DNA of 64,000 bases from Lethocerus indicus (taxonomy: Eukaryota; Arthropoda; Insecta; Hemiptera; Belostomatidae), in NCBI GenBank assembly GCA_019843655.1, contig JACDQD010000003.1, positions 8,310,925 to 8,374,924 of the forward strand, written 5' to 3'. The position numbers and the translations under genes are program-made. This document shows, piece after piece, positions 1 through 14,220 of the stretch. Below the pieces are notes generated by a model. That model was not told where the DNA came from and ran no database searches. It saw only the letters and a program-made list of their open reading frames with translations. The first letter of the stretch is position 1, and each line of letters begins with the position of its first letter.

Positions 1-362
1 AAAGCGTTGTGTACAATATATGTGCACCACCTCACTCTATCTATAATTTAAACAGATTTATTATCAGCGAACTTCTCTGGTGTGATTTCATCTTGTTGAG
101 ATTTGGATGAGCCCAGAAATTCATTTATAACTATTAGCCCACATTTGTAACTGAAATCTATTTCCTCCAATAGAACGCCCAACTGAAAGAAGCCCAAGAG
201 CTAATCGTTTTAATTAAGATTGATTACGAATAATTAGTTGGGGTTGGTTTTAATAGAATTAAACGCATTTAACACGCGGGCCCCCACGTTTATTTAATTA
301 CTGGTCCTGAAACTGGCTTTCTTGTTTGTCCTTGATATCTAGTTCATGCGGGTACTGAATTT

Positions 363-367
<5 letters not shown>

Positions 368-405
<38 letters not shown>
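368..405. repeat. (GA)n microsatellite
   Basis: Uninterrupted GA dinucleotide run of about 38 bases. Confidence 0.98.
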
Positions 406-408
<3 letters not shown>

Positions 409-3200
409 CACACTCGACAGGATGTTAAAATTATTATGGGACCCACTCTCGCACGCCAGCCTCTGACACTATGTTTTTAATGTTCACAGTCGCCGAAACG
501 CGGATTGAGCGATTCTTTGTTGAATTACATTATTAATAAAAAGCCAAACAACAGTTTGATACTCTAAAGCGTAGTTACTCCTAGAATCATATAAATGTAT
601 GTGTGAGAGTGCGTCAGTTTAATAGCAGCTACCTTTCTTACAGGGTTTGTAACATACTGATCACCATTTATCCTTTATTATTTTGTCAATATTAAATCAG
701 CATTCTCTTTTCCGTGATAAGAGGAAAATAATTGTAATAGTAAATTATCTTAATTTATAATGTAACCGCGAGTATTATTTAATTTATATACCACAAAACA
801 AGGTATTACAAAATTGTGTATACGTAATTTGTAGTATAAATGTATACTTTCATTGTTATAAATGAAGCAGAGTTTCAATTTTTAAAATTATATTCATACA
901 AATATAGGTTTCTTTATTGTTTAATTGTTGGCGACTCAGATTGCATATCGAATACCCTATTAATCGTGCTGCTTCTACTAATACGGTTACGATCAGTTGG
1001 TGAAACCGCGTTGGCAGTGTTTCTCGTCCATTGTGAATCCTAATCGGTATTTGGTGTCGGTATTTAATCGAATTTCTCGGCTCATTAGAGGGTTTAGTTC
1101 GCACCAAGCCTCGCGCTCAATTGACGCTCGGCTGGGGGGGGGATGGTAATTGTGGAGGGTTCAATGAGTCATTCATTACTCTTTTTTTTTATTGACCATT
1201 AAAAAGGTTTTTGTGATTGACATTATTAAGTTGAAGTAGAACGATAATGAATACGGCAGTATTTGGAATTTTTCGATTTCTTATATGAATTAAAATCAAA
1301 CGAACCTTTATTTAAAAACATAAACTGTTCACTTTTTGTTGTCGAACGAATAAAATATATTAAAAATTATATTAAAATATAGTGCTCGATTATTTTATTG
1401 GTTACGCTATCAGGTCTTCAGTCATTTTTAAACGTGACCCAAGATGGTTTCATTTTTTAAAATTTCATCACACTTGTTATCTTCTGTCTCCACTCGCTGA
1501 TCGGTTCATATATTCGACCAGTTTAGTAGGCACCTAACCAATTTACTGACGAAGGTGAGAAGCCAATCGGCATGTGGCCCAATCAGAAAACGGGAACAGA
1601 ATATCGCAAGAGTGATGAAATTTAGCTTTACTTAATGGAGTGCTTAAGTTTTTTCGAAACGGACAGTTATTTCCTGGTCATATAGCAACGCCTACCTGAA
1701 ATAAATGTGAGAGGCGTCCAATTATCAGTTGCCACGATTTGCGCACCTCTCGGAATAGGTCGGCCGTAAATCTAAACTGGACTAGGGAAAGGGCGGCAAA
1801 TGGGATTTGTCGGCTCATTAGAGACTGGAGGAGAGATAGGCCAATTGAAGCTCTTTGGGATGTGGGTGTTGTATAATTTCAATAAGGGCTAATCACTCGT
1901 TAGTGATTCGCCGGCACGAGAGACAGACACAACTCTCTCCCCCTTTGTACATTAGCCCACGACCATCGCCTCTTCCCCAATTGGGCACCCCTCAACCATC
2001 AAATAGAAATTCAATTGAGTTTATCCCCGAAGGCGATACCGGGTAATTAGGGCCCGAAGAGGATCATTTCCCGATTTCTTGCATTATCATATATATTGGC
2101 TTAAGGGGCGGGCGGTCCCTTCTTTTACCGTTAGATGTAATCCGCCAGTTATTAATGTTTAGTGGGCTTAGCCAATATTCCGATTACCTCAGTGGTGAAA
2201 TTGAATATGTCGTATGAAAGATGGATATTGGGATAGGGAAATTTCTCACACTACTTATTGGTCAGAATTGTATGTATATAAAAACGATATTTATCTTTAC
2301 GAGTAAAAATTATTTTTTAATGTGCAATAATTTCCAATTATAATAATACTTCGGCACATGTTATCTTATCGTACATCACGAGAAGAAACATTTCTCCCGT
2401 ATACTTTTTTCCCTTGGTACGGTTTAAAGTAATCTGCAGTGTGCACGAATATATTTCTCTTTCCACTCATTACCATCACTCATCATGAAATGATTCCTTT
2501 AATTTCAATTACCCCGTTAGCGCAATAGTGCAATAATCGATAGAGCAAAAAGTCAAATATTATTTTACGAAAGCGACATTGTGTATCTACACGGTACATT
2601 GTTTTACCTAGGCCATGAATACATCCGGGAAACCTTTAACGATACGAATTCATAATTTATATTTCAATCTCGCGTCGAGTTGGCATCTCTTTCTTCTTCT
2701 CTTATGCTCCTCAGCGTTCATGAAAGAAAACGAAATTAAAAAATAACGTTTCATTCCATCCCTCTCGGTAAGGTCCTAGACCTAATCATAAATTACTTTA
2801 TCGGGCTAAGGTAGTGGTGATTCATAAGGTTCATTGTATCGGAACAAACGGGGCTATTGTCGTTTTTACTGGGTTGGTGGGGGGGGGGTATCGTTACTAG
2901 GAGTGTTCGAACGGCTTATACACCCCACTCCAATACTCGAAGAGCCACTCGAGAGCGCTGAAATATTAACCTAATAGCCTGTCGCCGTCCGCTTTGTAGT
3001 GCGACAATGGGCCCAAAACACGATCCTCCTACCGAAAGGAGATACCGTCCTCCGTCCGTGAGGTCGAGAAGGGCGCGCGCTCCAATGGCGGGGGATGGAG
3101 CCGTACGAAATCATTTGGAAACACAAACAGTGTTCGGGACGGAGACCGAGGGGCGGCTTAAGTAAGGGGGATGGGAACGGCCTAATCAAGCGAACAATGG

Positions 3201-3222
3201 TATATATATATATATATATATA
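3201..3222. repeat. (TA)n microsatellite
   Basis: Eleven TA units followed by cacacc. Confidence 0.97.
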
Positions 3223-6200
3223 CACACCCCGCTGTGCTCGGTCTATATAGGCTTTCTGCAATTCACCCCCGGCATCTGTAACGGCTTTATTGTGTCATCA
3301 GACGACCGCGCCGCCTCCGCCCCTCGCCCCTTCGGCATCCCCCCCCCGCCCTACGCAATAACGACCGGCAACGAACCGGCTACTACTCGACAAACGTATT
3401 ACTGAGGCGACAATCCCACAATCTGTCGTCGGTCTGGTGGTAGGGGCAGGGGGGTGACCGATTGAGTGGCTAATCAAGGATCCCTCCTACTCTGGCCACC
3501 AGTTCTACCTAGGCCAATTACGGCCCTTGTTCTTCACTAGAATTTAGTTTAGCTACAGTTGAAATGCCTCAAAAATATAACTGAGATTACTCAAAATAAA
3601 ATTAGCAACTACATCGGAAAGATAATCATCCTCATAATTGATCTAAAAAGGATATTGGCTCTGGTGATATAATGTTATACCCGGTGTGTACACTGTATTT
3701 GGTTAAAAGAATGTAAACGATTTCTCGGTATGTATTTTAAAATAATTAGTTATAGTCGGATCTATTGGGTCGTGGGTTGGTGCTTATCCGAGCGGGTAAG
3801 AGAAATCACCGCTTCGCATCGGCGCCGGTAATAACTTAGCATTGGGAATAAATATATTAGGGGAGGGGGGGCGCGCAGAGAACCGAACGGAGTAAAGGGG
3901 TGAATAAGGGGCCGAAGCGGTCTCTACCGGCGATTACCAGAGCCAGCCTCTGCAATTTATGTTTTACCGTGATAAACGGGCTCTGAGTTTGATTCCTCGC
4001 GTAGCACCTGGTCACCGCTCCCTTCCCAAACAAAGAAGAAGTTGGGCGTAAATCTTTTTTGAAATAAAAATAACGCGTTGTGTTTTCGCCGTGAATTATG
4101 TTCCCTTTAAATCCCAAACTTCGGCCTAACTTCTCCTGTTTACCCGGCGGAGTTATCTTGCCAGATGCTCCCCATTCGTTTGGTAATAATTATGATGGTG
4201 TTTAACGCATTATTAAAGAAATGGAAACAGCTTTCAATTTTTGCCTTTTTGCCTTTCATACTCGGGTCTCTAGGAGATCGTAGCTTTTATAAAAATCTAC
4301 AGGAAAATTGTAAACACTACGGCGTGATTGTTCTGCAAGAACTTGTCAATGTTTCTTCAATCAAAATATAGAAAATAAGTCAGAATTAAGATAAGCTGTA
4401 CTTAAATTTATTCTAGTGAACGGTCTCTTGTTAATTAATTCCATCTCGTAGATTTGGGCGTACTAGTGGACAAGAGGTGGTCATCAGTTGATGGCTGGTT
4501 CTGGACTGAAAGCTGACTCATTTACTGGGTTTATGGCGGTTGAGAATTATTAACCGAGTCCATCTTAACTTGGTCCATACGTCTTCGGAAGTGAATGTTG
4601 CCAGCGGGCTCGCCCTCTCATTCAGTTAGATTTCTCTTCGGTCCCAGATGCGACTCCGGTAATAATTGAGGCCCAGTTGAAATCCCAGGCCTATCTTCTG
4701 AATAGGGTCTTTACGCAATTAAATTGCAATATACTCTCGAGCATTCTTCTTATGGAAATATTAGTTGACGACTCTTTTCTGAAAATTAAATTTTAAACTT
4801 ACTTAACGCTCGTAAGATAAAATATGTATAATCGGTTAGTTGTTATCGAAGAAATACTTTTTGTTTGTTTATTATCTTATGTATTTATGTTATTAGGTCA
4901 AATGGGGAGCCTAGTTGTAACTGTTTTTATTTCGAACGAAAATATTAGCGAATTAATTCCACGTATTATCCCGGACCATTAATGGTTAAAGCGGCAAAGT
5001 GTTAAGGTGTTAAGGACTCGAGTTTAAATCCTGGTGGTGGATTGAATTTTCCTTCAATTACAAATTTCAACTACTTATAGTTTAATGTTTCAGTTCTGTA
5101 ATTTAACGGAAATCATTCTGATCCCTCCAACCCTCCCTTCTTCTCACAAGTTCTTTACCCAAGTAATTGCAGTTTTTTTTATTTCGTACGATTCAATGTA
5201 AATTATAATGGGTATATATTTTAATTTTCTACAAAAACACACTAGTATTGGCTACATACAAATGTAATCTGATATCGTTGTTTTTCCACGTGGGGCGCGT
5301 TGAAGAGATTTGAATTTGAAACCGCGTTTCTGTGCCGGCTTAATATCTTAGCCTAATGCAGCACTAAGTCCTCTTTACGTTTCCAACTTTCTCCATATAC
5401 ATGTCTGCAAGTAGTGCGGTTACGATTGTGGCTGTTAATATCGTAGCGGAAGGGGGTGAATTAGTGGTGGGCCCCGGCGGCCAGATGCGTCTCAGACAAT
5501 AATTATGCGTTTAGCGCATTACCTCTGCGATATTTACTGCCGCCGGTTTACTCCGGTTATTGCCCGCCCGCCTAATGCACCCAACTCTAATTGTTCTTCG
5601 CACATCTGAAACCACTTTGTCTATCGGGCCGTGTTTCTCTCAACCTTCGGAAATTAGAAAGCAGTTCCCCGTTGCTACTTTGCTCCTGTTCTCATCCCCT
5701 TTACTGATTTATAGATGTTGATTAAGTCCTGATTTATTGAAGGCGATTGTTCGTCGGTGGGGAGCGCGGTCAACGGGCTCCTGGGAAACATTCGAGCGCA
5801 AAATTATAACATTTATAATTTGCGAACATTTAATTTTTCATCTCGAATGTATTATATTCAAGAACATACATTAAATAAACTGCTTATCGGAAACTACCAA
5901 AGACACGAATTTAATGGCCCTATTCTGGACCGATTTCTGCTCCTGACAATCTTAAATAGTATTCCTCTCGTCATCCAATGAGGTACTGACGTAAGCTACA
6001 GTATCCCGCGCTTTACAAATAATTCTGTTATTTTATTATTGACTCGCTGAAGCTAAATATGACTTACGATGGAGGGTTACCGGCAAGTAAACACATACGA
6101 ACCTCTCCTTAAATATAAAAATTTGTTTACATATTTGTTCAAAATGTAGACACGCCTATCCTTCGAACGCATTTGAAGAACACGATTACATTACATTCTG

Positions 6201-9200
6201 TAAAACAAATTCTTGAAGTTTATAAAATATGATAGATCGTAAGCCGGATCTAATGCTTGTTTGGATATAACCTCTTCTTGTTCTTTCTGTTTTCGGAAAA
6301 CCTGCGGTATAAACAGAGTAAGCGCTGCAATCGTTCAGACGTCGTTTAATTTAAACGCTAAAATATTCGAAGTGAGCCAGAGGAATTGTGGGGTGGGTCG
6401 GGGGAGGGGGTGGCTTATCATATCCAATACTGTCTTGAAATTTGCTTATGGTTCGATCTCGGCGGGGCTGTTGCGGCTGGGGGGCGGGCCCTCTCCGCTC
6501 CGGGTATTATCCTACCCTCTTCAAAGCCGGCCCCCTCACTCCTTTCAATACGGATCAGTTATCTGTCCGTCCGTGTTTTTGCCAAAACGGCAAACAGTTT
6601 CCGCTCCAAGAAAAATCGGAAGGAATCACTGCTCTCCCGCTTACCTCGCCCCGGGTTTCCAAAACGAATCCCCCAACAGCCCGGGCATTCATTCATATTT
6701 TCCTCACTCTTTTCTGTTGATTAGATTAGTATAGTCAGGATATTTCATAATGCTCAACTTCAAGGAAATAACACCGAAAATCTACATTGCGTGAACTTTA
6801 TCTAGTTTAGAACTTACCGAAACTTAGCCTGCAAATATAGCAGACTTCATATACGATGTGCGCATACCCGCTGATCGATTCTTAGAATGTACATATAAAA
6901 GTCATACTACATCGATCAGAAATCGGTATTACATTTTTTATGTGGTGTAAGAATTATAACTGTTATAGTAATATTACCGAGTTGCTAACGCAACTATTCA
7001 ATCTATGCCATCTGGTTTTCTATAGACATAATTTAAGATGGCCTATGCATAATGAAAATGTCCAATGTCCTCTCCGCATCGATAGTTACAAAGCGTCGAC
7101 AAACGGGTACAATTAAATGAGTTTTCAATTTATCCCACCCCGCGGGAAATAGTTACACTTTATTCCCGGCGGGATAGCGGCCGAGGTTAAAAGGAAATCT
7201 TGAGCGCGTTATCCCTTAGTTGTTTTTAAAGGGGAGCAAAAGGGTGTGTACGGGAGTGTGTGTGTGTTGTGGGGGTGGCGCTCTTTCGCTCGTGTTACCC
7301 TCGGAGAGAGAAAGAGATCTTTACGGCAACGGATTACCCCCGTTTGTCGTGCCCAGATAAAAACCAATTTGGCGCCGCGGGAGTGTGCGTGTGTGCGGTT
7401 TAAGGTATTTACGGTGGTAGGGGAGTGGTGGTTGGGCGAGGGCGGGGATGGCCGTGGTAGGAGGGCGTGGTCAGAGGGCCCGCACACAACTAAAGACGTT
7501 TCCTCGAATAAAGAAGAGGCCACCGCCGTTCCGCAAATGGGATAGCCGGAGGAAACGCACCATTATTTATCCCCCGAGGGTGGGAAAGGGGGGATCCTCT
7601 CCCACTCTATATCTTTCTCTCTCTCTCCCTCTCTCCTCTCCAGTGGTGGTGGAACCACTACTACCACTACATACAGTTCAACTACCAGTAGGGGCTTTCC
7701 CGGCTTAACCGGTCCTCTCAGCTCCCGCTCAACGCTCCGATTGCACCTCTAATAGAGTGTGGGACATAATTTACGATTGATGCGAAACAATTCTTCTCGG
7801 ACACGTACCTAACTATACAAAAAAATTTCCAACGCCCTCACAATAGTCAGGAAAAACGAATGTCAACATAATTAGGTGAAAGCAGGTGCAGTCAAGTCCA
7901 GGCGCATAACAAACAATACCAAATTTAAAAATAAACACCTTGAATACCTCTTATTATCTCATAGATAAGACAGTATACAATGTACAGATTAATTACAATG
8001 TACATTGAGACACACGAAGCGGGCAGTTAATTTAAATCAAACTCCCTCAATGCGCAATCTCTACTGTACCACCGATTACGTACTTACAAAAAATAAGATG
8101 CGCATAATTTATTTGTGTTCTTCCTGAATGGAGTTTGGGCCAACCAGTTTCCCTGTCTAGTCATCGTTAGGGGGCGTTACGCCGTTTTTTTATCCATCCC
8201 AGGAATAATTTCCTGCGGAAGTATCGGCTTTCGGAGAGACGGCCCAGAGTCGTGACGCCCCCGGCCTTAAATATCGTCGGCCTTCATCCCCATTTATTGG
8301 CTAAAGGGTAGACGCGGCTATTTCATTTTTATTATCGACAGTTCTCACCGTCCCCATATGATTCATCGCTGGGAAAGAGAAAGAAATTCCGGTAATAGGT
8401 TTATAAAATGTTGTAATCTATGTTTAGGGGTCCATTCGCAGAATAGATATACTATCTATATTCTCTAAATTTATGTGGAACAAGTCGTTCGCAATGCAGT
8501 GACTTGTTGTGTTATTTACGCATGTCGGTTGACGATGAGCCGCCTTGACATAACTATCACTGCTCCGTTTAAGAAGGAATTTCTTTGCTCATTAAACATA
8601 TAAATAATAGAATTCCAATTCAGATTCTGTAGTGCTCCTGAATAATATATATTTACGTGGAATCTTTAGTCAGATTATTTTAATAGCTAACTGACCGGGG
8701 CACTGCCCATACTACATATCATCTCCTTGGTGAAGGTATATATTCTATATAACACATTAATAGCATCAGTGCTTTATTCAAATTTATGTGAACATAGTTA
8801 AGGAATTTTTATTTTTCTCTTTAATACAATGGATAACGGCCGATTTCAAGGCTTGCCAAATACCAATGGATGTTCACGGACCCTGTATTCACGTAATATT
8901 ACACAATAATAGCGTTAGTTTATATTTAATTAATTCAGCGAAGTCATTCATCTTCTTGTATCTTGAATTTTATATTTAATATTGTAATTTATATCCTACA
9001 CACATAAAATTTATTTCTCCGTTTTCCGGATTTCTGAATGTTTCTGTATGTGATTTGGGGCAGAAAAAACTGTTCTCGTTTATTCGTCTACGGCCGAATT
9101 AAGGTTAATATATCTGTTTTACAGTCCTTAAACCGGGTGAGCGTTTTGCTAAACGATTTAAAATGAGAGGAGCACTCCGAGTTTTATTTTCTCCTCACCC

Positions 9201-10161
9201 GAGTATTATTATCGTCACGTTTTATTTTATTGTTTCTCCGGGTTCTGCGGGAATTGCCAAATTGAGTTTTCTTGGAACCGTGCCACGGCGGCCGCGGCGG
9301 CTCCCACCCGGCAATATATCTATACAAATTTCTGCCGAAAGTTATGTTGTGTTTCCGCGGACGGGCACTTTATTTTTCTTTGGGACGGCGAATGGTCCGG
9401 AATTTATTTATTGCCCACTACTTCCTCAAGTATTCACACTGTACCGGAGGGACCCTCCTGTGTGGCCCGAGAGGGGACGGCCACCCGACCTACCGCCCTG
9501 TTCGCATTCACGGCCAGTAAATCTCAAACAAGAAATATGTTGTTTTTTTAGCATGTGCGGTCGACACCGGGTTTATTCTCAACTTTATTGTGATTGCCCG
9601 ATTCCTTTTCGATCGCACCATATTGAACATTGTCACCCGCTTTTGGCGTTTTGTACCTCATGGATTTTTAATGCCCCTTCACAATAGACTTCCGTATAAC
9701 GTTTGTCATATATATGTATAGATTACTATTATATAGTTACAAAACGAAATGTGAAGGAAAATAGTATTCCGAGGTGGCACTATGAGTCAAAACCGGTGCG
9801 GGATTTTCTGAAGGCAAAACATGGAACATGGTTGGAAAGTATTGCTTTCATACTATCTGGCGACTAGTTAATTTAGCTCCGAATTAATTTATTTTCCTTT
9901 ATTTATTCCATCGAAGATAGATTAGACTGGTATATAAAAAATAAATAAATCAGTGCCATTCAATTCAGCGTACATGCCTATAAAGGTTTAATAATTTTCT
10001 TATTTTCTTACACAAAATTGTCATTAGTATACAAATATAAAAACAATAACTATAAAACGAATGAAAGAATACTATAAAAAGACTATATAAACTATAAAAA
10101 GAATAAAATATTTAAACAGAAACCATAATTTTCAATTTCGGGCCAACCTAACATGAACATT

Positions 10162-10245
10162 GAAGGCGTTCGGTGTATTGATGGATAGTATTACATAAAA
10201 ACGGAAGGCGTTCGGTGTATTCTGAGGTAGTATAACTTGAAAACG
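10162..10245 (+). repeat. 42-bp tandem duplication
   Basis: Two units, each beginning gaaggcgttcggtgtatt (exact 18-base match at 10162 and 10204), continue with diverged but alignable sequence ending gaaaacg or aaaaacg. Confidence 0.8.
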
Positions 10246-12150
10246 CCGGAACTTTTCGGTGTCGAAACAGTAAGAAATTTCTTTAACTGGCAGCTATTTA
10301 TTTAATATCTATAGCTGAAGAGTAACCATCCGTGAAATGGTTCACAACTGCGGCACATGCCACGCTTTAAATTCGATATATCCCTAATGTAGTTATATTA
10401 AGGATATATCACTTTCATCAACTGATACATGGCGACGGAGAAGTGTAAAAATTAATTAATTAATTAATAATTATTAAATTTTTAATCTTAAACTTGCTAA
10501 TAATTTGTTACTATTGATGTTTAGGAGGCTAGAGACTTCTTCGGACGCATCGTTGAAACCAGTCTGTCTGCTGTGCAGGAAAAAGGTAAGGCCAAAGTAA
10601 AGCCATTCAACCGCCATTATTAACTAATATGTATAAATAATTCAATATAGCCAGAACAGTAGGAATACTACGAGTTGAAAATTCTAAGAATTCTGGGAAA
10701 TTTGTAGGAATTTAGGAGGTTTTATAGCTCTGACGTTAGCGGGCCGAGTTAGCAATCCAGAGGACCCTGGATTCCGCCAATCTTTTTTACTAATAATTAC
10801 GTTCGCATATTTTCGAGCAAAAAGTATAAGCCGCTAGATATTAATTTCTAGCTAGGAATGGAATAATACCATGATGTTGACTAGTGATGGAATGACGGGC
10901 GGGGAAGGTTGGGATCGAGCGAACGGGACGGTTGCCGTTTGAATGAGATAAACGGGTGGTTCGAGGCTGGGTGGTCTTCTGCTCCGCCTTCAACAATGGT
11001 AATCAGGTAAACAGTCGTCTTTGGCCTTGGGCAAACAGATTTTAACCGAGCCCGGGCTTGGTACAACATCCCGGAGCGTCTCCTTCCCCGCCTACCTTTC
11101 AGGCAGTGTCAACATAATATCCGCCCCTGTATACACATCTCCTCTTATAAACCCTTCAACCGTTTAATACGGCAATAAGTGGTTTCCCCGCCCCCGCCCC
11201 CGCTCACCGTTCGGCTCGGTCCCGGAGCACCGCCGAGGAATTTTAACTTTGCACAGTGAAATCGTTTTACGCTCGGCTCCCTTCGATTAAATTCAATCCT
11301 AAACTTATTTCTTGCCTACCGTATGCGCCCGGCCGGGGGTATTTCCCCGGGACCGCGTAATGAAACTTTTCCAGTTTGTTCTCCGCGAACGGCAAATTGA
11401 CCTAGTGGCAAAAGTAACCCGGTATAAATTTGACTTTAAACGACACACTTCTTTAACTGGAAGGGTCATATTTCGTTAAGTAAATCTCATGTTTGTATCA
11501 AAGCTGTGTTCGCCTCGAGGTTGTTTATTAAAACCCTATTTTTTTCCACTTCCAGTCCCATTTCGAATACCACCTCGGGCTTTCATTTTTCTCCCCGTTT
11601 TCCACGGAGTATTTCGTAAATAATAAGTCGGTCGCAGAATGTGTTTGAGTTTAAAAATGTATTACCAACAATAAAAAAAAAACTAATCCTCGTCGCCCCA
11701 GAATAAAATTGGCCTATTTACACAGTGGATATTAAACATGTCGGCTTCACCTTGGACTGGACAGTCAATGAAACAGGAGCTTTGAGGGAAGCAATTTGAG
11801 AAACAAAGTTAAAGTAAAATTGCCGGAATTCTTATGGGCGTTAGGCAGTGAGCGCGGGCACTAAATGACTCGTGTGCCTTCCACTGAGGACTAAATTGGT
11901 CCAGTCATTGTCGAGGAGGAGGGTAGGCGAGTAATTTCCTGAACATTATGAACACCCATTGTTGTGATCAGTGCTTGTTTTTAGATTCAGTGAAAATACG
12001 TCTGCAAATATTTCGATGTCTGTCCAATCATGAAATGATTATATTTGCGGTTGAGACAAATCAGTTATTCTATCGTTGCTGCCGGACCTCATCTAGAAAG
12101 CGTCATTTTGTTTAACATACCTGTTTTGTGGTCTGCGAAGGGTGGAATAC

Positions 12151-12533
12151 CGTAGATTTTTTGTGTTTCTGTCTCCTCTCGCTGGCTTGGTCTTTTGCTC
12201 AGCGGTGTTAGTCACTATTGGCACTTTGGATGTTTTTCGGGCATACTCACTGCACTGTCACTGTCACTTGTACTGTGGTAGATGGTAGATTACTAAAAAT
12301 AAACCTTTCTCAATAAATTATGGGTCGACAGGAAAACTTTTATGATCGCAAATACACAATACCGGATAGGTTAGACTATTACTAGTGCAAGTGGCAGTGA
12401 CAGTGCAGTGAGGATGCCGGAAAAACATCCAAAGTGCAAATAGTGACTAACACCGCTACTGAACATGGCGAGCAGCCGAAACCGGTCTAGCAAAAGACCA
12501 AACCAGCGAGAGGAGACAGAAAAAAAATCTACG
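12151..12533. mobile_element. Inverted-repeat element copy E1 (arms only)
   Basis: Left arm 12151-12272 and right arm 12383-12533 are reverse complements (both read cgtagatttttt inward, then ctgtctcctctcgctgg), with about 110 bases between. The left arm lacks about 30 bases present in the right arm (the part with accggtttcggctgctcgcc). The middle contains the inner-arm sequence tactaaaaataaac also found in copies E2 and E3. There is no 70-bp repeat unit and no ORF. A 12-base direct match (cgtcattttgtt) lies at 12101-12112 and 12532-12543; it could be a target duplication, but only if the element starts about 40 bases further left. Likely a non-autonomous foldback or long-TIR element; family unknown. 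Confidence 0.75.
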
Positions 12534-14220
12534 TCATTTTGTTGATTTACCGCGGATTCAACGTAAGGCAGGAGTAAATAATTTCTCCTATAAATGCATC
12601 GATATCAATAAGCCATTAATAATAATCATTATCAATTTATGCAATATATATATATGTATATGCAGGACGATTGTGGGGATGGGGGGACACCACCAGGCGT
12701 TATGCCATCGGTAACGGAACCGGTGTTTGGTGTATGTGTGTGTGAGTGTGCTTGCATGCTGGTGCTGGTATGGACTAAACATCATAAATATTTAACGTCT
12801 CGTCTGTCCCTTCGAAACCCAAACCCCCGTTTCGTACTTAACCAATAAAAACGCTTCGCCCGCCCTCCCTCCCCCCTTGTTATCCCAGTGCTCCCAGCCT
12901 TTATTTATACGTTTTTTTTTGTATTTTTCGTTATATTTGTTGTCGACTAAAAAAAAATTCGTTTAAAACCCCCCGAGTTATTATTCCGGGTTTTCCACGG
13001 GCGACGGGCGATTTTTCAAACGTCCCACTGAAAAAGTTCTCCGCCCTCCCCCCCTCCCTCCCTTCATGTATAAATATTTGTTTGGCAACTTTTTTATTTA
13101 TTTCTTTTTTTTACTCTTACAATTTTTATTCCCTTCCATAATTTACGACGGCGATATTACGTGTCGGACATCAAAAAGTTTTTATAGACAGAATTGGATT
13201 CGCGCGAATCTGGGTGTAGCGACGGATGTTTTCGTTAAGTGTTTAATACGACCCCGAGCCCCGACCTCCGCCCCCACTCAACTCCCGGCCTCTTTTTGCG
13301 GTAGTACCATTGAAGATTCTAATTGGGATTTAGTAGACGCTAATGGCATTTTGCGCCCGTTTCCCGCCTTTTTAGAAACCCGTATCAATTTATATTTTAA
13401 TAATCGAAATAAGAAAATTAGAAAACATAGTTTGGAATTTTGTATTCCAATGAAACAATGACGATATTGGTTTTTTATACTACACCATTTAATCATACCT
13501 GTACTTGTTCAGATGTCTGACTTATATCAGGTTTTGATACTATTCGGTGAATGAGAATTGAACAAAAGTTCGTTTCGTTTAGATAAAAAGCCCTGTAAGC
13601 TGGAATATTTTCAACTATCGTGTATATTGCATGTATTATATTTATTATAATGCATAATCGAAACTTATTCATTAATTAATACATTTTAAATATTCGTTAT
13701 GTGAAATAAAAATTATTGTAAGAGACCGCTGGTCCAGCCAGTAGTATTTAGCTATAATACTTATATATTAAAAATAATTACTTTTATGCCTTTTAGCCAA
13801 GATGGACGACATAGTGAAGAGTTCAGTATGGTTTCATTTCAAAGAGGGTTACAACAACGCTGTGAGGCGAAACGTCCTAATGAAGGATCTCTATTGAGTC
13901 ACTCACAACCACACGTCGCCTTTTGTACTATAGCTTTTTTGTGGTTGTATCATACAATTCCGTACTATTTGTATATATTCGATAATTAATTTTGTATATA
14001 AGTGTAATTAACTATTTTTGTTACAATAAATACTTTTTTAAAAATCTTAAATTGATTCCTTAACCCCAACAAGTTGGAACACTTTGTATAGTTTTAATAC
14101 ATAATAGTGGGAACACTATTTGAATAGTTTTAATATAATGCTTACTTTGTAGTATTGAATGGTGAAAAAAGACTTTTAAAGTCTTTTATATTTTATAGTT
14201 AATCGGTGCGGTTAAGTATA
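12534..14220. other. Intergenic DNA between E1 and array 1
   Basis: AT-rich with a short GC-rich patch at 12.8-13.3 kb. It contains the exon-like ORF at 13802. An ORF at 13066-13461 (131 codons, plus) starts with a poly-Phe/Leu run from T-rich DNA and has no recognisable feature. Confidence 0.5.
13802..13897 (+). pseudogene. Exon-like 31-codon ORF, unrecognised
   Basis: An ATG in strong context (ccaagATGg) directly follows a pyrimidine-rich acceptor-like tract (atgccttttag). The 31-residue product is MDDIVKSSVWFHFKEG followed by YNNAVRRNVLMKDLY, then TGA. The peptide looks like real protein (balanced charge, aromatic residues, no low complexity), unlike the surrounding AT-rich DNA. It could be the first coding exon of a gene, a retrocopy fragment or the decayed head of a transposable-element protein. 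I do not recognise the family. No continuing exon or donor was identified, and it sits about 320 bases left of array 1. Confidence 0.35.

Larger units (their letters stand above)
1..12150. other. Downstream intergenic DNA, no gene seen
   Basis: Non-coding as far as can be read. AT-rich stretches alternate with GC- and CpG-richer patches (about 2.9-3.4, 6.4-6.7, 7.2-7.7, 11.1-11.4 kb). Simple repeats: GA tract 368-405 and TA tract 3201-3222. A 42-base unit is duplicated at 10162-10245. The longest ORF (9163-9687, plus, 174 codons) shows no domain, no splice context and no repeat-protein features. Confidence 0.6.

Noticed and set aside
6261..6734. 157-codon plus-strand ORF
   Set aside because: Begins with TTG, not ATG, overlaps other open frames in a GC-rich patch and has no recognisable feature.
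9163..9687. 174-codon plus-strand ORF
   Set aside because: Longest ATG-started ORF outside Drgx, but no domain, signal or splice context; a frame of this length is expected by chance in 64 kb.
10223..10234. let-7-like seed (tgaggtagtata)
   Set aside because: Only the first bases match; the remainder differs, no hairpin partner is visible and it lies within a local duplication.
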